A stretch of DNA of 64,000 nt from positions 1,116,001 through 1,180,000 of the forward strand of contig NC_012982.1 of NCBI RefSeq assembly GCF_000023785.1, in the 5' to 3' direction. Below, in pieces: positions 10,220 through 20,017 of this stretch. Source of the stretch: Hirschia baltica ATCC 49814. Lineage in GTDB: Bacteria > Pseudomonadota > Alphaproteobacteria > Caulobacterales > Hyphomonadaceae. Position 1 is the first letter of the stretch; every line of letters begins with the position of its first letter. Position numbers and translations under genes: made by a program. Below the pieces are notes generated by a model that did not search any database, was not told the DNA's origin, and was given only the letters and a program-made list of their open reading frames with translations.

Positions 10220-10358
10220 GTCTCGTTCTAATCATCTTAGAGCAGATATGATTGCAAACTGCTTGATTAATTTCATACATATCTTTAATGACGAACAGCC
10301 ATATTCTGGGCACATATTCCTGATGATAATTAGCGCTCAGAATGAATAAAGATTATTT

Positions 10359-10715
10359 ATGAAAAACAATATTGTGACGCCTTTTTCTAAAGAAGAACCC
10401 CCACACGCACGTCAAACTTTACCCAAACGCTCAGCTCAGGTCGCTAGGGGCGGTGTGATGGCAATTATCCGGCCTATACTCGCGGCATTGGGCTTGTTCT
10501 TTATTATTATTGGGGTGCCGATCGCATTTCTAACACCAATTCCATTCGTGCCAATTGGATTGCCCATTGTGATTTTAGGGGTGGTGTTGCTTGCACGCAA
10601 TTCTTTGGCTGGGCGTCGCTGGATGCAGAAGACAATCGCTAAACATCCAAATTTGAAACGCTTCGCGCCGAACTGGCTGTTAAATTTGATATTTGGTGAC
10701 AACCAAATTCAATAA
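10359..10715 (+). CDS. Small membrane protein, possibly PGPGW-type
   Basis: 118 residues. After a polar N-terminal 30 residues come two close hydrophobic segments (roughly 34-55 and 60-80) separated by TPIPFVPIGLP, then a basic, amphipathic C-terminus (SLAGRRWMQKTIAKHPNLKRFAP). The Pro/Gly-rich hairpin recalls small PGPGW-type transmembrane proteins, but this is a weak match and the function is unknown. It stands alone and converges on the atp operon across a shared hairpin. Confidence 0.65.
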   Translation: MKNNIVTPFSKEEPPHARQTLPKRSAQVARGGVMAIIRPILAALGLFFIIIGVPIAFLTPIPFVPIGLPIVILGVVLLARNSLAGRRWMQKTIAKHPNLKRFAPNWLLNLIFGDNQIQ

Positions 10716-10734
10716 AATCACCCGATTGCAAATA

Positions 10735-10774
10735 AAAAACGCAGCAAATCCGATATGGATAAATGCTGCGTTTT
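10735..10774. terminator. Bidirectional terminator between the small membrane gene and atpF
   Basis: AAAACGCAGCA pairs with TGCTGCGTTTT around a 17-base loop. The A run before and the T run after the stem let it act in both directions, serving the plus-strand gene on the left and the minus-strand atp operon on the right. Confidence 0.85.
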
Positions 10775-10842
10775 AAAGTCGTTTTTGTTGCAACTCGTCC
10801 AATTAAGTCAGGGACGCGTCTCAATCAAATCTCAGTAAGGCT

Positions 10843-11457
10843 TTAGCCAAGGGACTTTTTGATATCTTCTAAGCTTGTTTCGAAAAGGCTTTTCTTTGCA
10901 GGGCCTTTTGCTGTGCTTTCACGAAGTATACCAGCTGCAGCTGCAGAAGCTGCTTCAGCTGCAGTGTTGCGTACTGCTTGAGTGGCTTCTGCTTCAGCGC
11001 GTGCGATACGCTCTTCAGCCATTTTCTCACGGCGCTCCATGCGTTCTTTTAGGTCTGCGCGAGATGTGTCAGCAAATGCTTTTGCTTCAGCTTTCGCGGC
11101 TGCGACTATCGCTTTTGCATCTTCTTCAGCTTGTGCTTGGCTACGCTCTGCTTCAGCAAGAGCAGCTTGTGCTTTCTCACGAAGGAGGCGGGCATTGTCT
11201 AATTCATCTTGAATTTTCTGCGCACGATCATCCAGCGATTTAGCGATAGTTGCAGGAATTTTCTTCCAAACAAGGATACCTAAAAAGATAAGTACAGCAA
11301 TTGTTGCCCAAAATGTAGGATCTGCAAACGGTCCAGCGGCTTCTACATGCTCACCATGTTCTGCAACGCCTGTCGCTTCGTGTAATTCGTCAGAAATTTC
11401 TGATTGAAGAACGTCACCTACGTGTTTTACGTCATCAGCGTGTTTTTGATCGGCCAT
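10843..11457 (-). CDS. atpF: ATP synthase F0 subunit b
   Basis: Peripheral-stalk subunit of the F1F0 ATP synthase. The 204 residues have one membrane anchor (about 48-66, FWATIAVLIFLGILVWKKIP) followed by a long charged Ala/Glu/Lys coiled coil. An unusually long polar, His-rich N-terminus (about 45 residues, GVAEHGEHVEAAG) precedes the anchor, a feature of alphaproteobacterial b subunits. Last gene of the atp operon; it starts three bases after atpF'. Confidence 0.93.
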   Translation of the reverse strand: MADQKHADDVKHVGDVLQSEISDELHEATGVAEHGEHVEAAGPFADPTFWATIAVLIFLGILVWKKIPATIAKSLDDRAQKIQDELDNARLLREKAQAALAEAERSQAQAEEDAKAIVAAAKAEAKAFADTSRADLKERMERREKMAEERIARAEAEATQAVRNTAAEAASAAAAGILRESTAKGPAKKSLFETSLEDIKKSLG

Positions 11458-11460
11458 GAC

Positions 11461-11997
11461 TTAGTTTCCTTTTAACACGGCTGAGACAGCTTTAGCGGCG
11501 TCATCTTTTGAAACGCTTACACCAATGAGTTTGTTGACGATATTCGCTGCTGTCATAGATGCAACGTCTTCAACATTTTTCATTGCGCTTGCTTGTACTT
11601 CGGCAATGCGTGTTGCTGCGCTGGCAAGACGAGCGTCAACTTCAGCTTCTGTTTTCGCTGTTTCAGCAGCAACTTCAGCTTCGATTTCTGCTTTTGCTTG
11701 AGCTGCAGTGGCGCGAGCTTTTGCGCGTGCTTCTGCGAGTTCTTTTTCTAAAGACTGTTGGGCAGCACTTGCACGATCAGACATGCGTGAGGCTTCTTCC
11801 AAGTCTTGTGTAATGCTGTCTGCACGGCGATCAATAGCTCCACCAATGCGCGGCAAAATCATGCGCGACATAAATAGGTAAAGCACGCCGAATGTTAGAG
11901 CGAGCCAAAAAATCTGTGATGGGTATGAGGCGTAGTCGTTCAGCGGCGGAAAAATGCCACTTGCTGCTTCAGCGCCGTGTGCTGGCGTAGTCGCCAT
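11461..11997 (-). CDS. atpF': ATP synthase F0 subunit b'
   Basis: Second peripheral-stalk subunit, found in organisms with a heterodimeric b/b' stalk (photosynthetic bacteria and alphaproteobacteria). 178 residues: an Ala-rich N-terminus, one membrane span near residues 28-47 (IFWLALTFGVLYLFMSRMIL), then a continuous coiled coil. In the family, b' precedes b as here. Confidence 0.93.
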   Translation of the reverse strand: MATTPAHGAEAASGIFPPLNDYASYPSQIFWLALTFGVLYLFMSRMILPRIGGAIDRRADSITQDLEEASRMSDRASAAQQSLEKELAEARAKARATAAQAKAEIEAEVAAETAKTEAEVDARLASAATRIAEVQASAMKNVEDVASMTAANIVNKLIGVSVSKDDAAKAVSAVLKGN

Positions 11998-12037
11998 GGT
12001 TTAACCCCTGATACTTAGGTATATTCTTAAAACCCAA

Positions 12038-12084
12038 CGACGGAATTTGAAGTCAACCCAGAAAGGGCAGTTTCAAATTCCGCG
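12038..12084 (-). promoter_or_regulatory. Hairpin between atpE and atpF'
   Basis: CGGAATTTGAA (12041-12051) and TTCAAATTCCG (12072-12082) form a perfect eleven-base stem around a 20-base loop, without a T run in the transcribed direction. Its place right after the c-subunit gene suggests a transcript processing or stabilising element, or partial attenuation, helping to make more c subunit than b subunits. That role is inference. Confidence 0.6.
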
Positions 12085-12109
12085 TCAGACGATATTCTGT
12101 TGAGTGCTA

Positions 12110-12334
12110 TTAAACAGCAAACAAAAGCAAGATCGCGATCAAGAAACCGAAGATACCTAGGGCTTCTGTCACAGCGAAACCAAAGATCAGGTTACCGAAC
12201 TGACCTTGAGCTGCAGATGGGTTGCGCATAGCTGCATCAAGGTAGCTAGAGAAAATGTTTCCCACACCTAGAGCTGCACCAAACATAGCAAAACAGGCTA
12301 GACCTGCGCCGACGTACTTTAGACCTTCTTCCAT
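12110..12334 (-). CDS. atpE: ATP synthase F0 subunit c
   Basis: Proton-carrying ring subunit. The 74 residues form two membrane helices with the polar loop MRNPSAAQGQ (Arg-Asn-Pro). The ion-binding glutamate is in the second helix, in GFAVTEALGIFGFLIAI. No sodium-type ligand set is evident, so it is a proton ring. Separated from atpB by about 80 bases and from atpF' by 112 bases that hold a strong hairpin. Confidence 0.97.
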   Translation of the reverse strand: MEEGLKYVGAGLACFAMFGAALGVGNIFSSYLDAAMRNPSAAQGQFGNLIFGFAVTEALGIFGFLIAILLLFAV

Positions 12335-12414
12335 AACGGATCTCCCAAGAGTTTGCGCCCTAAAACCCTAAATGGGCGGGCAGGTCAACCAAAAATTCAA
12401 TTTACGCCCGAGAC

Positions 12415-13200
12415 TTAGTGTCCCGGGTGTAATGCGTCGTTTAGATAAACGCATGTTAGAATAGCGAATACATATGCCTGGAGGAACGCCACCAGGAATT
12501 CTAGAGCAACTACTGCAACCGTACCGGCAAGGGCAACAGGTGCAAGCAGAATTAATGCGCCACCAGCACTTGCAAGCATGATAACAAAGCCAGCGAATAC
12601 TTTAAGCATGATGTGTCCGGCGAGCATGTTGGCGAACAAACGCACTGACAATGAAAGCGGACGAGACGCAAAAGAGATAATCTCAATTGGTGTCACCAAG
12701 AGATAAAGAACCGGAGGAACACCTGATGGAACGAAGATTTTGAAGAATTTAAATCCGTTTTTCCAGATACCATATCCGATCACAACTGCCATCACGAGAA
12801 GGGCAAGCGCCATGTTAACGATGATGTGAGATGTTGTGGTGAAGAAATATGGGAACATACCAAGCATGTTCGCAAAGAAGATAAAGATGAAAAGTGAGAA
12901 TACGAGAGGGAAGAATTTCATTCCATCTTCGCCCATCATGTCGCGGACCATGCCAGCAACAAAACCATAGGCGATCTCAGCAATTGATTGGCCACGGCTT
13001 GGGATTGTCGCGCTTTTAGAAGAGGCAACACCTAATAAAACAACAGCCAAAACAACTGCTAACAGCATAAATGCTGATGAGTTTGTGAAAGAAACGTCGA
13101 AACCACCAATTTGGAAGTCAGCGATTTTGTTCAGCACAAACTGGTGAATCGGGTCGGTAGCGACTTGGTTGATCATTGAATTGATCGATTCCAGCATCAT
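12415..13200 (-). CDS. atpB: ATP synthase F0 subunit a
   Basis: Stator subunit forming the proton half-channels against the c ring. 261 residues with five to six membrane spans. The essential arginine lies in [17 protein letters not shown], and the last helix contains [20 protein letters not shown]. The start overlaps the atpI stop by ATGA. Second gene of the operon. Confidence 0.97.
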   Translation of the reverse strand: MMLESINSMINQVATDPIHQFVLNKIADFQIGGFDVSFTNSSAFMLLAVVLAVVLLGVASSKSATIPSRGQSIAEIAYGFVAGMVRDMMGEDGMKFFPLVFSLFIFIFFANMLGMFPYFFTTTSHIIVNMALALLVMAVVIGYGIWKNGFKFFKIFVPSGVPPVLYLLVTPIEIISFASRPLSLSVRLFANMLAGHIMLKVFAGFVIMLASAGGALILLAPVALAGTVAVVALEFLVAFLQAYVFAILTCVYLNDALHPGH

Positions 13201-13517
13201 TCTTCTTCAACTCCTTCAACCGGTTCACTTCCGGCGGCGTTTTGCGAGGCTGTGGCCGCGCGCACGACATTCATAACTCCTGCGGCAAACCCAAACATCA
13301 TCCAGATGATTAGCATCCAAGGTTTCGTGTGAAACACAAGGTCTAATCCCCAGCCAATGGCTGCACCAACGAGAGGTCCAACAGCAAATTCAGTTGCCAT
13401 TCTAAACCCCAGAGCCATGCCTTTAGCCTGACCTTCTTGGTTTAGTGGTCGCTCATACGTTTTCGCATAAGCAGCACGTGCCTCATCGATCTGCTTTTTG
13501 AGATCGTCATTGCTCAT
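13197..13517 (-). CDS. atpI: AtpI-like accessory protein of ATP synthase
   Basis: 106 residues: a charged N-terminal helix, then two membrane spans ([27 protein letters not shown] in pieces, and [21 protein letters not shown]). This is the AtpI/AtpQ family, which helps assemble the c ring and may take part in magnesium uptake. First gene of the operon; its stop overlaps the atpB start. The acidic tail [10 protein letters not shown] is an ordinary feature. Confidence 0.9.
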   Translation of the reverse strand: MSNDDLKKQIDEARAAYAKTYERPLNQEGQAKGMALGFRMATEFAVGPLVGAAIGWGLDLVFHTKPWMLIIWMMFGFAAGVMNVVRAATASQNAAGSEPVEGVEEE

Positions 13518-13694
13518 GCTTTCAATCCACTAAATACCGTAAAAGGTAAGGAAAATATTGCCCCGTTTTCATCGTCACAGCTTAGCTTGCCAAGCTTGGG
13601 CGGAAACTAGGGAACAAAATTCACGAAGTCAAGACAATTTAAAAATAGATAGTGTGCTGTTTTTAATGGATTTTTACCATTAATGCCGTGAAAA

Positions 13695-16600
13695 TTACTG
13701 GGCTGCGACCAATTGTTCCGCTGACTGAAGGTCTACTGAGACGAGTCGGGACACGCCTCGCTCCTGCATTGTGACCCCGTAGAGGCGATCCATCCGCGTC
13801 ATTGTCACCGGATTATGGGTGATGACGATGAAGCGCGTATCGGTTCTTGAGCGCATTGTATCCAGCATTCGGCAGAAACGGTCGACATTGGCATCATCAA
13901 GCGGTGCATCGACCTCATCCAGCACACACAGAGGGGAGGGTTGGGAGAGAAAGACAGCAAAAATTAGGGCTGCGGCTGTTAGGGCCTGTTCGCCGCCTGA
14001 CATAAGCGAAAGTGCAGAGAGGCGTTTGCCCGGCGGACACGCGAAAATCTCCAATCCAGCCTGTAAAGGGTCATCTGATTCGGTTAGTTCTAAATGGGCT
14101 TCGCCGCCTTCAAATAGGGCTTCAAACAAGACACGAAAATGTTCTGATACTTTTTCAAACGCTTCCAGTAAAAGCGTGCGGCCTTGTGCATTTAGCGCTT
14201 GTACGCCTTCTTGCAGTTTGGCGATGGCTTGGTCTAGATCTTCACGCTCGCGAAGCTGAGTTTCCAGACGGTTCGCTGTTTCCTCAACCTGCAAATCAGC
14301 TTCCATATTGACGCCGCCAAGGCTTTCACGGTCGCGCATTAATAGGGCTAATTGCGTTTCCGCTTGCGGAATGCTGAATGGAATTTCTTTATTTTCAATG
14401 TCTTGATCGTTTTCAGCAGTGAGATTTTCAGGAGAGAACGAAGCGTTGAGCTTTTCAAGAGCGTCAAAATCAAGCTCAAAGCGGGCTTTTATATTCTCGC
14501 TGATATCTTCTTCACGCCGTTGTGCCGCTTCTAGGCGGGTTTCGCTGCGGATAAGCGTTTCTCTTGCCTTTGCGCTTGCGTCTCTGGCTTGTCGGGCCTG
14601 CGTTTCTGCTTCTCGCAATTGGGTTTCCATTTGGGAGAGCGCATTACTTGCCTCTGTGCGGGTGGCATTTGCAGCTTCAAGTTTGGAGTTTAGCGTGGAT
14701 AATTTATCGGCAATATCATCTGGTTGGGCTTTGGCGCTTTCTAATTGGCGACGCACGCCAGTGCGCTGTGTGTGAAGGTCTGTCAGTCGTATGTCAGCAG
14801 AGTCTGCACGTCTGGACCAATCTTTTAACTCTCTTTCAAGGGCAGATTTACGAGCACGTGAGCGCGATTGTTCATGCTCTAAATTATTGATAGAATTATG
14901 ATATTCTCTTTCTTCTTCACGCAATTTGCGAACATCTGCGCGCAAATCCTCTAATGCTCTTGTGTCATTTTCCGATGGGCCGCCTGATAAAGATGCCTTT
15001 GCTTGTGCGACCTCTTCAAGCGTTTGCAATAACGCGTCTTCAATGCGGGAGACATTATCTTCGACATTGGATCTGCGTAGCATAAGCCGTTCTAAAGCTT
15101 GCTCGTTTTGCATCAATTCCTGTTTGGCGCGGGATGCAGCTTGCGTCAGAATTGGTAAAGCGCGCTGCGAATCGCGGGCTTTGTCTTGAGCGAGAACAAG
15201 TGCTTTAGCGGCATTTTGCTGGGCGGTGCGTAGTTTATCAGCGGCTTTATTGGCTTTGGATAACTGCTTTTCCAGATCAAGAATAAGCGCGCGTTGTTCC
15301 AGCTTTTCGCTGGCAGAGCTGGGGGCTTTGGCTGTGCGGACAAAACCATCCCAGCGCCATAAATCACCTTCCTTGGAGACAAGGCGCTGGCCTTGTTTTA
15401 GTTGTGATTTTAGCTTTGCAGCGTCTTCTGCTTCTACCAGTCCGCATTGGGATAAACGTGCAGCAAGTGCTGCTGGTGCCTCGACCAATTGGTTGAGGGG
15501 CGTTGCGCCATCGGGCATGGGGGATAAGTGCTGCGCCTGACTATCTGACCAATATTGGCTGTCAGCTTGGTTCATCGAGGCGTTTAGGTCATCGCCCAAT
15601 GCGGCGGCGAGGGCGCGCTCCAATCCTGCATTGGGGTGGGTCTCATCAAGTATTGGCGCTGATTGGCTGGATTGTTTTTTGCCGACAAGGCGTTGAAGGC
15701 CAGCAATCTGGGCTTCAATGCTACGAATGTTTTTTTCCGCTTCATTGAGCGGAGTTATTGATTCTTTTTCGTTTTTTCGTGCGGTGTTTGCTTCAACATC
15801 CAATTTATCGGCGAGATCTTGCCCATCCGATAGGGCTTTTTCAGCTAATTCCAATTGTTTTGCTAAAGCTGTTTGTTGCGCTTCAAGTTTTTCAGATGAT
15901 CCAAGGTCTGCAAGGCTTGTAAGCGCGTTTTGCTTTTCTGTTTCCAGATTATTTTGTTTTAAAATAGCGCGCTCTAATGCGGCCTTGGCGCTGCTTGCCT
16001 CTGCCTGCGCTGTTGCTAATTTGGCAGCTAGATTGTCAGATTCTGTGTCTGCAATGCGTAATTTGTGTTGAGCTTCTGCGAGTTCAGCGCGAAGTGATGC
16101 TAATTGCGTATCGAATGTGTCTTGATCTTCTTCAGGCAGTGCATTGAGAGAGACTTTTGCGCGCTCAGCAGATGTGAGGGCTTCTTCTCTTAAAGCATGT
16201 TCACGCGATTGGTCTTCAACAATACGTTTTAAATCTTGTTCCAGGCGGACAATGGAATCAGAAGCAGCTTTGCGTTCACCATCTAATTTCGCTATTTCCA
16301 ATTTGAGCAAGCCAAGATGGGCTGATGCCTCTGATTCGTTTTCGCGAAGTGGCGGGATTTGATCGCGTAGTTTTAATTCTGCTGCTGCACAGGAAGCTTC
16401 AAGCTGGGCATATTCCTGCACAGATTGAGATGTTTCTAAAACGCTGGCTTGAGCCAAAGCGGTTTCTTCGCGCGCTGTCTTCCATTTATAATATGCAATC
16501 TGCGCTTCTAGTGTTTCTATTTGTTCTTGCAGGGCGCGATATTTTTTAGCGCGGGATGCCTGACGTTTGAGCGTGTTGAGCTGTTTGTCGACTTCGCCAA

Positions 16601-17192
16601 TGATTTCATCAAGACGCGATAAGCTGTCGGCTGCGCCGCGAAGCTTTAATTCAGCTTCATGGCGGCGTTGGTTTAGGCCCGCAATGCCCGCGGCTTCTTC
16701 TAATATGCGGCGGCGATTTTGCGGCTTTGATGCGATCAGTTCAGAAATCTGCCCCTGACGCACAAGGGCAGGAGAATTTGCGCCGGTGGAGGCATCGGCA
16801 AAAAGGAGTTGCACATCTTTGGCGCGCACTGTGCGGCCATTGATTTTATACGTGGAACCCGCGCCGCGTCTGAGGCGGCGTTTGACCTCTAATTCATCGC
16901 TGTCATTTAATTCAGCCGGCGCACGTCTAGCTGAGTTATCTAGAATAAGCGCGACTTCAGCGTTTTCACGTTGGGGGCGGTTGGATGAGCCTGAGAAAAT
17001 CAGATCATCCATTTCACCGCCTCGCATGGCGCGGGCTGATGTTGCGCCCATCACCCAACGGAGTGATTCTAGAATATTGGATTTTCCGCAACCATTAGGG
17101 CCGACAATGCCTGTCAGCCCCTCGCGTATCGCAAAATCTACCGGATCTGCGAAGGATTTAAATCCAACTATTTTTAATCCGGTGAAATGCAA
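13695..17192 (-). CDS. smc: Chromosome segregation protein SMC
   Basis: Condensin ATPase that organises and segregates the chromosome with ScpA/ScpB. In 1165 residues it shows the Walker A GPNGCGKSN near residue 33, a first coiled coil to about 500, a hinge domain around 520-630, a second coiled coil, then the ABC signature LSLMSGGEQALTAAA and Walker B CVLDEVDAPLDD at the C-terminus. Intact and of normal length. It lies 29 bases after the DsbA-like gene on the same strand, an arrangement usual in alphaproteobacteria. Confidence 0.97.
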   Translation of the reverse strand: MHFTGLKIVGFKSFADPVDFAIREGLTGIVGPNGCGKSNILESLRWVMGATSARAMRGGEMDDLIFSGSSNRPQRENAEVALILDNSARRAPAELNDSDELEVKRRLRRGAGSTYKINGRTVRAKDVQLLFADASTGANSPALVRQGQISELIASKPQNRRRILEEAAGIAGLNQRRHEAELKLRGAADSLSRLDEIIGEVDKQLNTLKRQASRAKKYRALQEQIETLEAQIAYYKWKTAREETALAQASVLETSQSVQEYAQLEASCAAAELKLRDQIPPLRENESEASAHLGLLKLEIAKLDGERKAASDSIVRLEQDLKRIVEDQSREHALREEALTSAERAKVSLNALPEEDQDTFDTQLASLRAELAEAQHKLRIADTESDNLAAKLATAQAEASSAKAALERAILKQNNLETEKQNALTSLADLGSSEKLEAQQTALAKQLELAEKALSDGQDLADKLDVEANTARKNEKESITPLNEAEKNIRSIEAQIAGLQRLVGKKQSSQSAPILDETHPNAGLERALAAALGDDLNASMNQADSQYWSDSQAQHLSPMPDGATPLNQLVEAPAALAARLSQCGLVEAEDAAKLKSQLKQGQRLVSKEGDLWRWDGFVRTAKAPSSASEKLEQRALILDLEKQLSKANKAADKLRTAQQNAAKALVLAQDKARDSQRALPILTQAASRAKQELMQNEQALERLMLRRSNVEDNVSRIEDALLQTLEEVAQAKASLSGGPSENDTRALEDLRADVRKLREEEREYHNSINNLEHEQSRSRARKSALERELKDWSRRADSADIRLTDLHTQRTGVRRQLESAKAQPDDIADKLSTLNSKLEAANATRTEASNALSQMETQLREAETQARQARDASAKARETLIRSETRLEAAQRREEDISENIKARFELDFDALEKLNASFSPENLTAENDQDIENKEIPFSIPQAETQLALLMRDRESLGGVNMEADLQVEETANRLETQLREREDLDQAIAKLQEGVQALNAQGRTLLLEAFEKVSEHFRVLFEALFEGGEAHLELTESDDPLQAGLEIFACPPGKRLSALSLMSGGEQALTAAALIFAVFLSQPSPLCVLDEVDAPLDDANVDRFCRMLDTMRSRTDTRFIVITHNPVTMTRMDRLYGVTMQERGVSRLVSVDLQSAEQLVAAQ

Positions 17193-17221
17193 TTTAGCCT
17201 TTCTAGGCGCGTGCCGTTTTT

Positions 17222-17932
17222 CTAGTGCGCTGCTTCTGCAGCTTCTTCTGGTTCAGCGGGGGCTGATTCGGAGGTTGTTTCAATCCCCAAAGCGTCGTTC
17301 AACAAGGCGGCGATACCTTCATTGGACATGTCTTTTGCTTCAACTTTAACGCCATCAATAAAGAGTGTTGGTGTTGAAGTGACGCCTGCTGCTTGAGCAA
17401 GATCGGATGTGCGTGAGATTTCGTTCAAAACCTCAGTTGAAGTGACACATGCTTTGACGGTCTCTTCAGACATGCCATGACGCGCACCAATTTCATTATA
17501 AGCTGGCAATGCGCCGCCAGCGCTGCGAGCAGCATCAAAGATTTCACCCTGACTTGTGAAAACATCGTCAAGAACTTTGTAATATTCATCTTTACCTGCG
17601 CAACGCGCAAGCGCTGCACCAGCGGCAGCAAGTTGAGCTGGCGGTGTAGGAAGATCACGATAGATCAGGCTAACTGAACCGTTTTCAATGAAGTCTTTTT
17701 TGATGTTAGGCAGGATTGTTTTGTGGAAAGTGCGGCAATGTCCACATGCTGTTGATGCATATTCAACAATCTGAACTTTTGCATCTGCATTCCCTAGAAT
17801 AACGTCACCGGCAACATAACTCACGCTTGAGCCTTTGACATCATTCGCAGCGACTGGTTTTGAGTCAGCTTGAGAGCATCCAACTGTTAGTGCAGCGATC
17901 GCGATGGCTGAAAGAAGATGTTTAGTGCGCAT
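17222..17932 (-). CDS. DsbA-family thiol oxidoreductase lipoprotein
   Basis: 236 residues. The N-terminus carries a signal with lipobox LTVGCSQ, so it is probably membrane-anchored facing the periplasm. The thioredoxin fold has the active site TACGHCRTF (CGHC), and the cis-proline loop appears as GVTSTPTLFIDG. Such DsbA/DsbG-like proteins (thioredoxin_4 type) make or shuffle disulfides in exported proteins. The C-terminal 25 residues are a low-complexity Ala/Glu tail. It is the conserved neighbour of smc in this group. Confidence 0.92.
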   Translation of the reverse strand: MRTKHLLSAIAIAALTVGCSQADSKPVAANDVKGSSVSYVAGDVILGNADAKVQIVEYASTACGHCRTFHKTILPNIKKDFIENGSVSLIYRDLPTPPAQLAAAGAALARCAGKDEYYKVLDDVFTSQGEIFDAARSAGGALPAYNEIGARHGMSEETVKACVTSTEVLNEISRTSDLAQAAGVTSTPTLFIDGVKVEAKDMSNEGIAALLNDALGIETTSESAPAEPEEAAEAAH

Positions 17933-18070
17933 TTAGACATGTCCTGTTTGCAGTGTGAGTCTACTTAAAAATAAGCAAATAATAGATTTTGTGACTGTTG
18001 TGATAGTCTGAAGTGATAAATAGGGCAATTCAACGACTTGTGATCAAATTGGCTATTCGTGGTCATTTGC

Positions 18071-18805
18071 CTATTTTTTTGATCGAAATGATCGCACACG
18101 GCGCGATGCTGATGTTGGGGCAGCGGCTTTGGCGCGTGCTGCTCTCTCGGTTTCACGTTTAATGCGGATGGCTTCACCAAGACCTTGAAGGGCTTTTCTT
18201 AAAGCTGGACTTTCAACGCCTTGTAGCTCGGCCTCGATTTCGTGGGCTTCTTCTGGGGTGAGGCGATGTTTCAGTTGGGACGTTGTTTTTACCGATTGGT
18301 GTTTGGTTGTGGTTTGTTGCAGGCGGATGCCTTTAAAGCGCGCGCCGCTACCAGCATTCACGCGTTCAAGAATGATATCACTTTGATGTTTTAGCTTCAG
18401 CGCTGCTGAGGCCGAATTGGCTTCCAGCACGAGCACATAGCCGGTTGAGGGTTTTATAATTTGAACGGGTTCACATAAAGCTGCCAAATCACGCCCAAGC
18501 ACTTCTGGCCAGCGGCGCTGAAGAGAGGACAGGGCAGCACCTGAATCCTTGCCTCTCAATGCTGGGTAGAGTGTCTTATAAACTGATTTGGAGACGGGGC
18601 GCGCGAAATTATAAACGGCTTTTCCGCGTCTGCGCGCAAGATCCTGCTTTGCGCCGCGTGTGTCTTCTCTCGCTGACATCAAACTCAGATCATGCTCGGT
18701 TTGAAGCTTTTTGCCGCGCATTTTTTTGAGCTTCATCAACGCCTCTTCCTCAGCGGACCTTGTCGCTTTGGGAGGTGGAGGTGAGGAGTGATCGGAATTT
18801 GACAT
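18071..18805 (-). CDS. DUF721 (DciA-like) protein
   Basis: 244 residues from the ATG at 18805; a start 23 codons further up is open but less likely. The central part (about 70-160, RPVSKSVYKTLYPAL to LVLEANSASAALKLKHQSD) matches DUF721, the domain shared with DciA, which loads the replicative helicase DnaB in many bacteria. Both ends are basic and low in complexity. Whether this one acts in helicase loading is inference. It diverges from mutY across about 47 bases. Confidence 0.85.
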   Translation of the reverse strand: MSNSDHSSPPPPKATRSAEEEALMKLKKMRGKKLQTEHDLSLMSAREDTRGAKQDLARRRGKAVYNFARPVSKSVYKTLYPALRGKDSGAALSSLQRRWPEVLGRDLAALCEPVQIIKPSTGYVLVLEANSASAALKLKHQSDIILERVNAGSGARFKGIRLQQTTTKHQSVKTTSQLKHRLTPEEAHEIEAELQGVESPALRKALQGLGEAIRIKRETERAARAKAAAPTSASRRVRSFRSKK

Positions 18806-18852
18806 GAAAGCTGGGCTTGCAGAATCTCGTGAAAAAAGGAATGACGCAAAGC

Positions 18853-19938
18853 ATGGTAAATGCAAAATCCACATTCGTTAAGTCTGACTTTGAAAACGCT
18901 GCACACGAATTGTTGCAATGGTATGATCAGATGGCGCGCCGATTACCATGGCGGCTAAGCCCGCAAGCGCGCAAAAACGGAGACATGCCAGATCCTTACC
19001 GCGTGTGGCTTTCGGAAATCATGCTGCAACAAACGACTGTGCCTCATGCCGCACCATATTTTGATAAATTTACCCGTCTCTGGCCAAAAGTTGAAGATTT
19101 AGCGGCGGCGCATAATGATGATGTGATGCGTGAATGGGCGGGCCTTGGTTATTATGCGCGCGCCCGCAATCTGCACAAATGCGCCAAAGTGCTTGCTGGG
19201 CTGGATGCTTTCCCCAACACAATCGAAGCGTTGTTGGCGCTTCCGGGTGTGGGGCCATATACAGCGGCGGCGGTCGGCTCGATCGCGTTTGATCTGCCGG
19301 TGGCCCCTGTGGATGGTAATATTGAGCGTGTCATTTCACGTCTTATGGCGATTGCCGGCGATGGCAGCGCTGCTGGCTGGGCGCAGGATAAAAAAGAGAT
19401 TACGCAGCGTGTGCAGACACTCGTGCCTCAGCGATCTGGTGATTTTGCGCAAGCAATGATGGATTTGGGCGCAAGCGTGTGTACGCCTAAATCGCCCAAT
19501 TGTATGATTTGCCCTTGGATGGATATCTGTTTGGCAAGGCAAGAAGGCAATCAGGAAAGCTATCCGGCAAAACCCAAACGCAAGCCACAGCCCATTCGCA
19601 ATGGGCTGGCTTTTGTGATCTTTCATGAGGGTAAAGTGCTTTTGCAGCGCCGCCCAGATAGCGGTTTATTGGGCGGTATGCTGATGCCGCTTTCTTCGCC
19701 TTGGGAAGAGGGCGGGGAATACACATTGGAAGACTATCAGCCCGTCAAAGCCGATTGGCATTATCGCGGGCAGGCAAGGCATGTGTTCACCCATTTTGCG
19801 CTGCATTGGGATGTGTATGTCGCACACCTGACGAAAAAGCCAGATTTATCAGGTGATTGGATCGACATTGATATGTGTTTGGAAGCTGGATTGCCCACAG
19901 TTGGCAGGAAAGCACTGAAGCTGGCATTGGATGCTTAG
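18853..19938 (+). CDS. mutY: A/G-specific adenine DNA glycosylase
   Basis: Removes adenine mispaired with 8-oxoguanine. The helix-hairpin-helix LPGVGPYTAAAVGS and catalytic aspartate in VAPVDGNIERV are present, followed by the four cluster cysteines in CTPKSPNCMICPWMDIC (C-x6-C-x2-C-x5-C). A C-terminal NUDIX-like domain (from about residue 240, LLQRRPDSGLLGGMLMPL) recognises 8-oxoG. The ATG at 18853 is preceded by AAGGA at 12 bases; ATG at 18841 is an alternative. Confidence 0.96.
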   Translation: MVNAKSTFVKSDFENAAHELLQWYDQMARRLPWRLSPQARKNGDMPDPYRVWLSEIMLQQTTVPHAAPYFDKFTRLWPKVEDLAAAHNDDVMREWAGLGYYARARNLHKCAKVLAGLDAFPNTIEALLALPGVGPYTAAAVGSIAFDLPVAPVDGNIERVISRLMAIAGDGSAAGWAQDKKEITQRVQTLVPQRSGDFAQAMMDLGASVCTPKSPNCMICPWMDICLARQEGNQESYPAKPKRKPQPIRNGLAFVIFHEGKVLLQRRPDSGLLGGMLMPLSSPWEEGGEYTLEDYQPVKADWHYRGQARHVFTHFALHWDVYVAHLTKKPDLSGDWIDIDMCLEAGLPTVGRKALKLALDA

Positions 19939-19941
19939 CTG

Positions 19942-19966
19942 TACTTAAACTCGATTTAAGTAGTTT
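19942..19966 (+). terminator. Hairpin after mutY
   Basis: TACTTAAA and TTTAAGTA form a perfect eight-base stem with a five-base loop, followed by GTTTTCG. The stem is AT-rich, so it would be a weak terminator. Confidence 0.5.
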
Positions 19967-20017
19967 TCGCTTCAATTTTGGGTGAATAGGCTATCTCATT
20001 CTGGAGGTGCCGGCTTA

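Noticed and set aside
11559-11813. Long Gln/Leu-rich open frame on the plus strand opposite atpF'
   Set aside because: It is the complement of the Ala/Glu coiled coil of the b' gene; composition-driven shadow with no start signal.
13667-13683. TAATGG/CCATTA hairpin after smc
   Set aside because: Short stem followed by A rather than T in the direction of smc; not convincing as a terminator.
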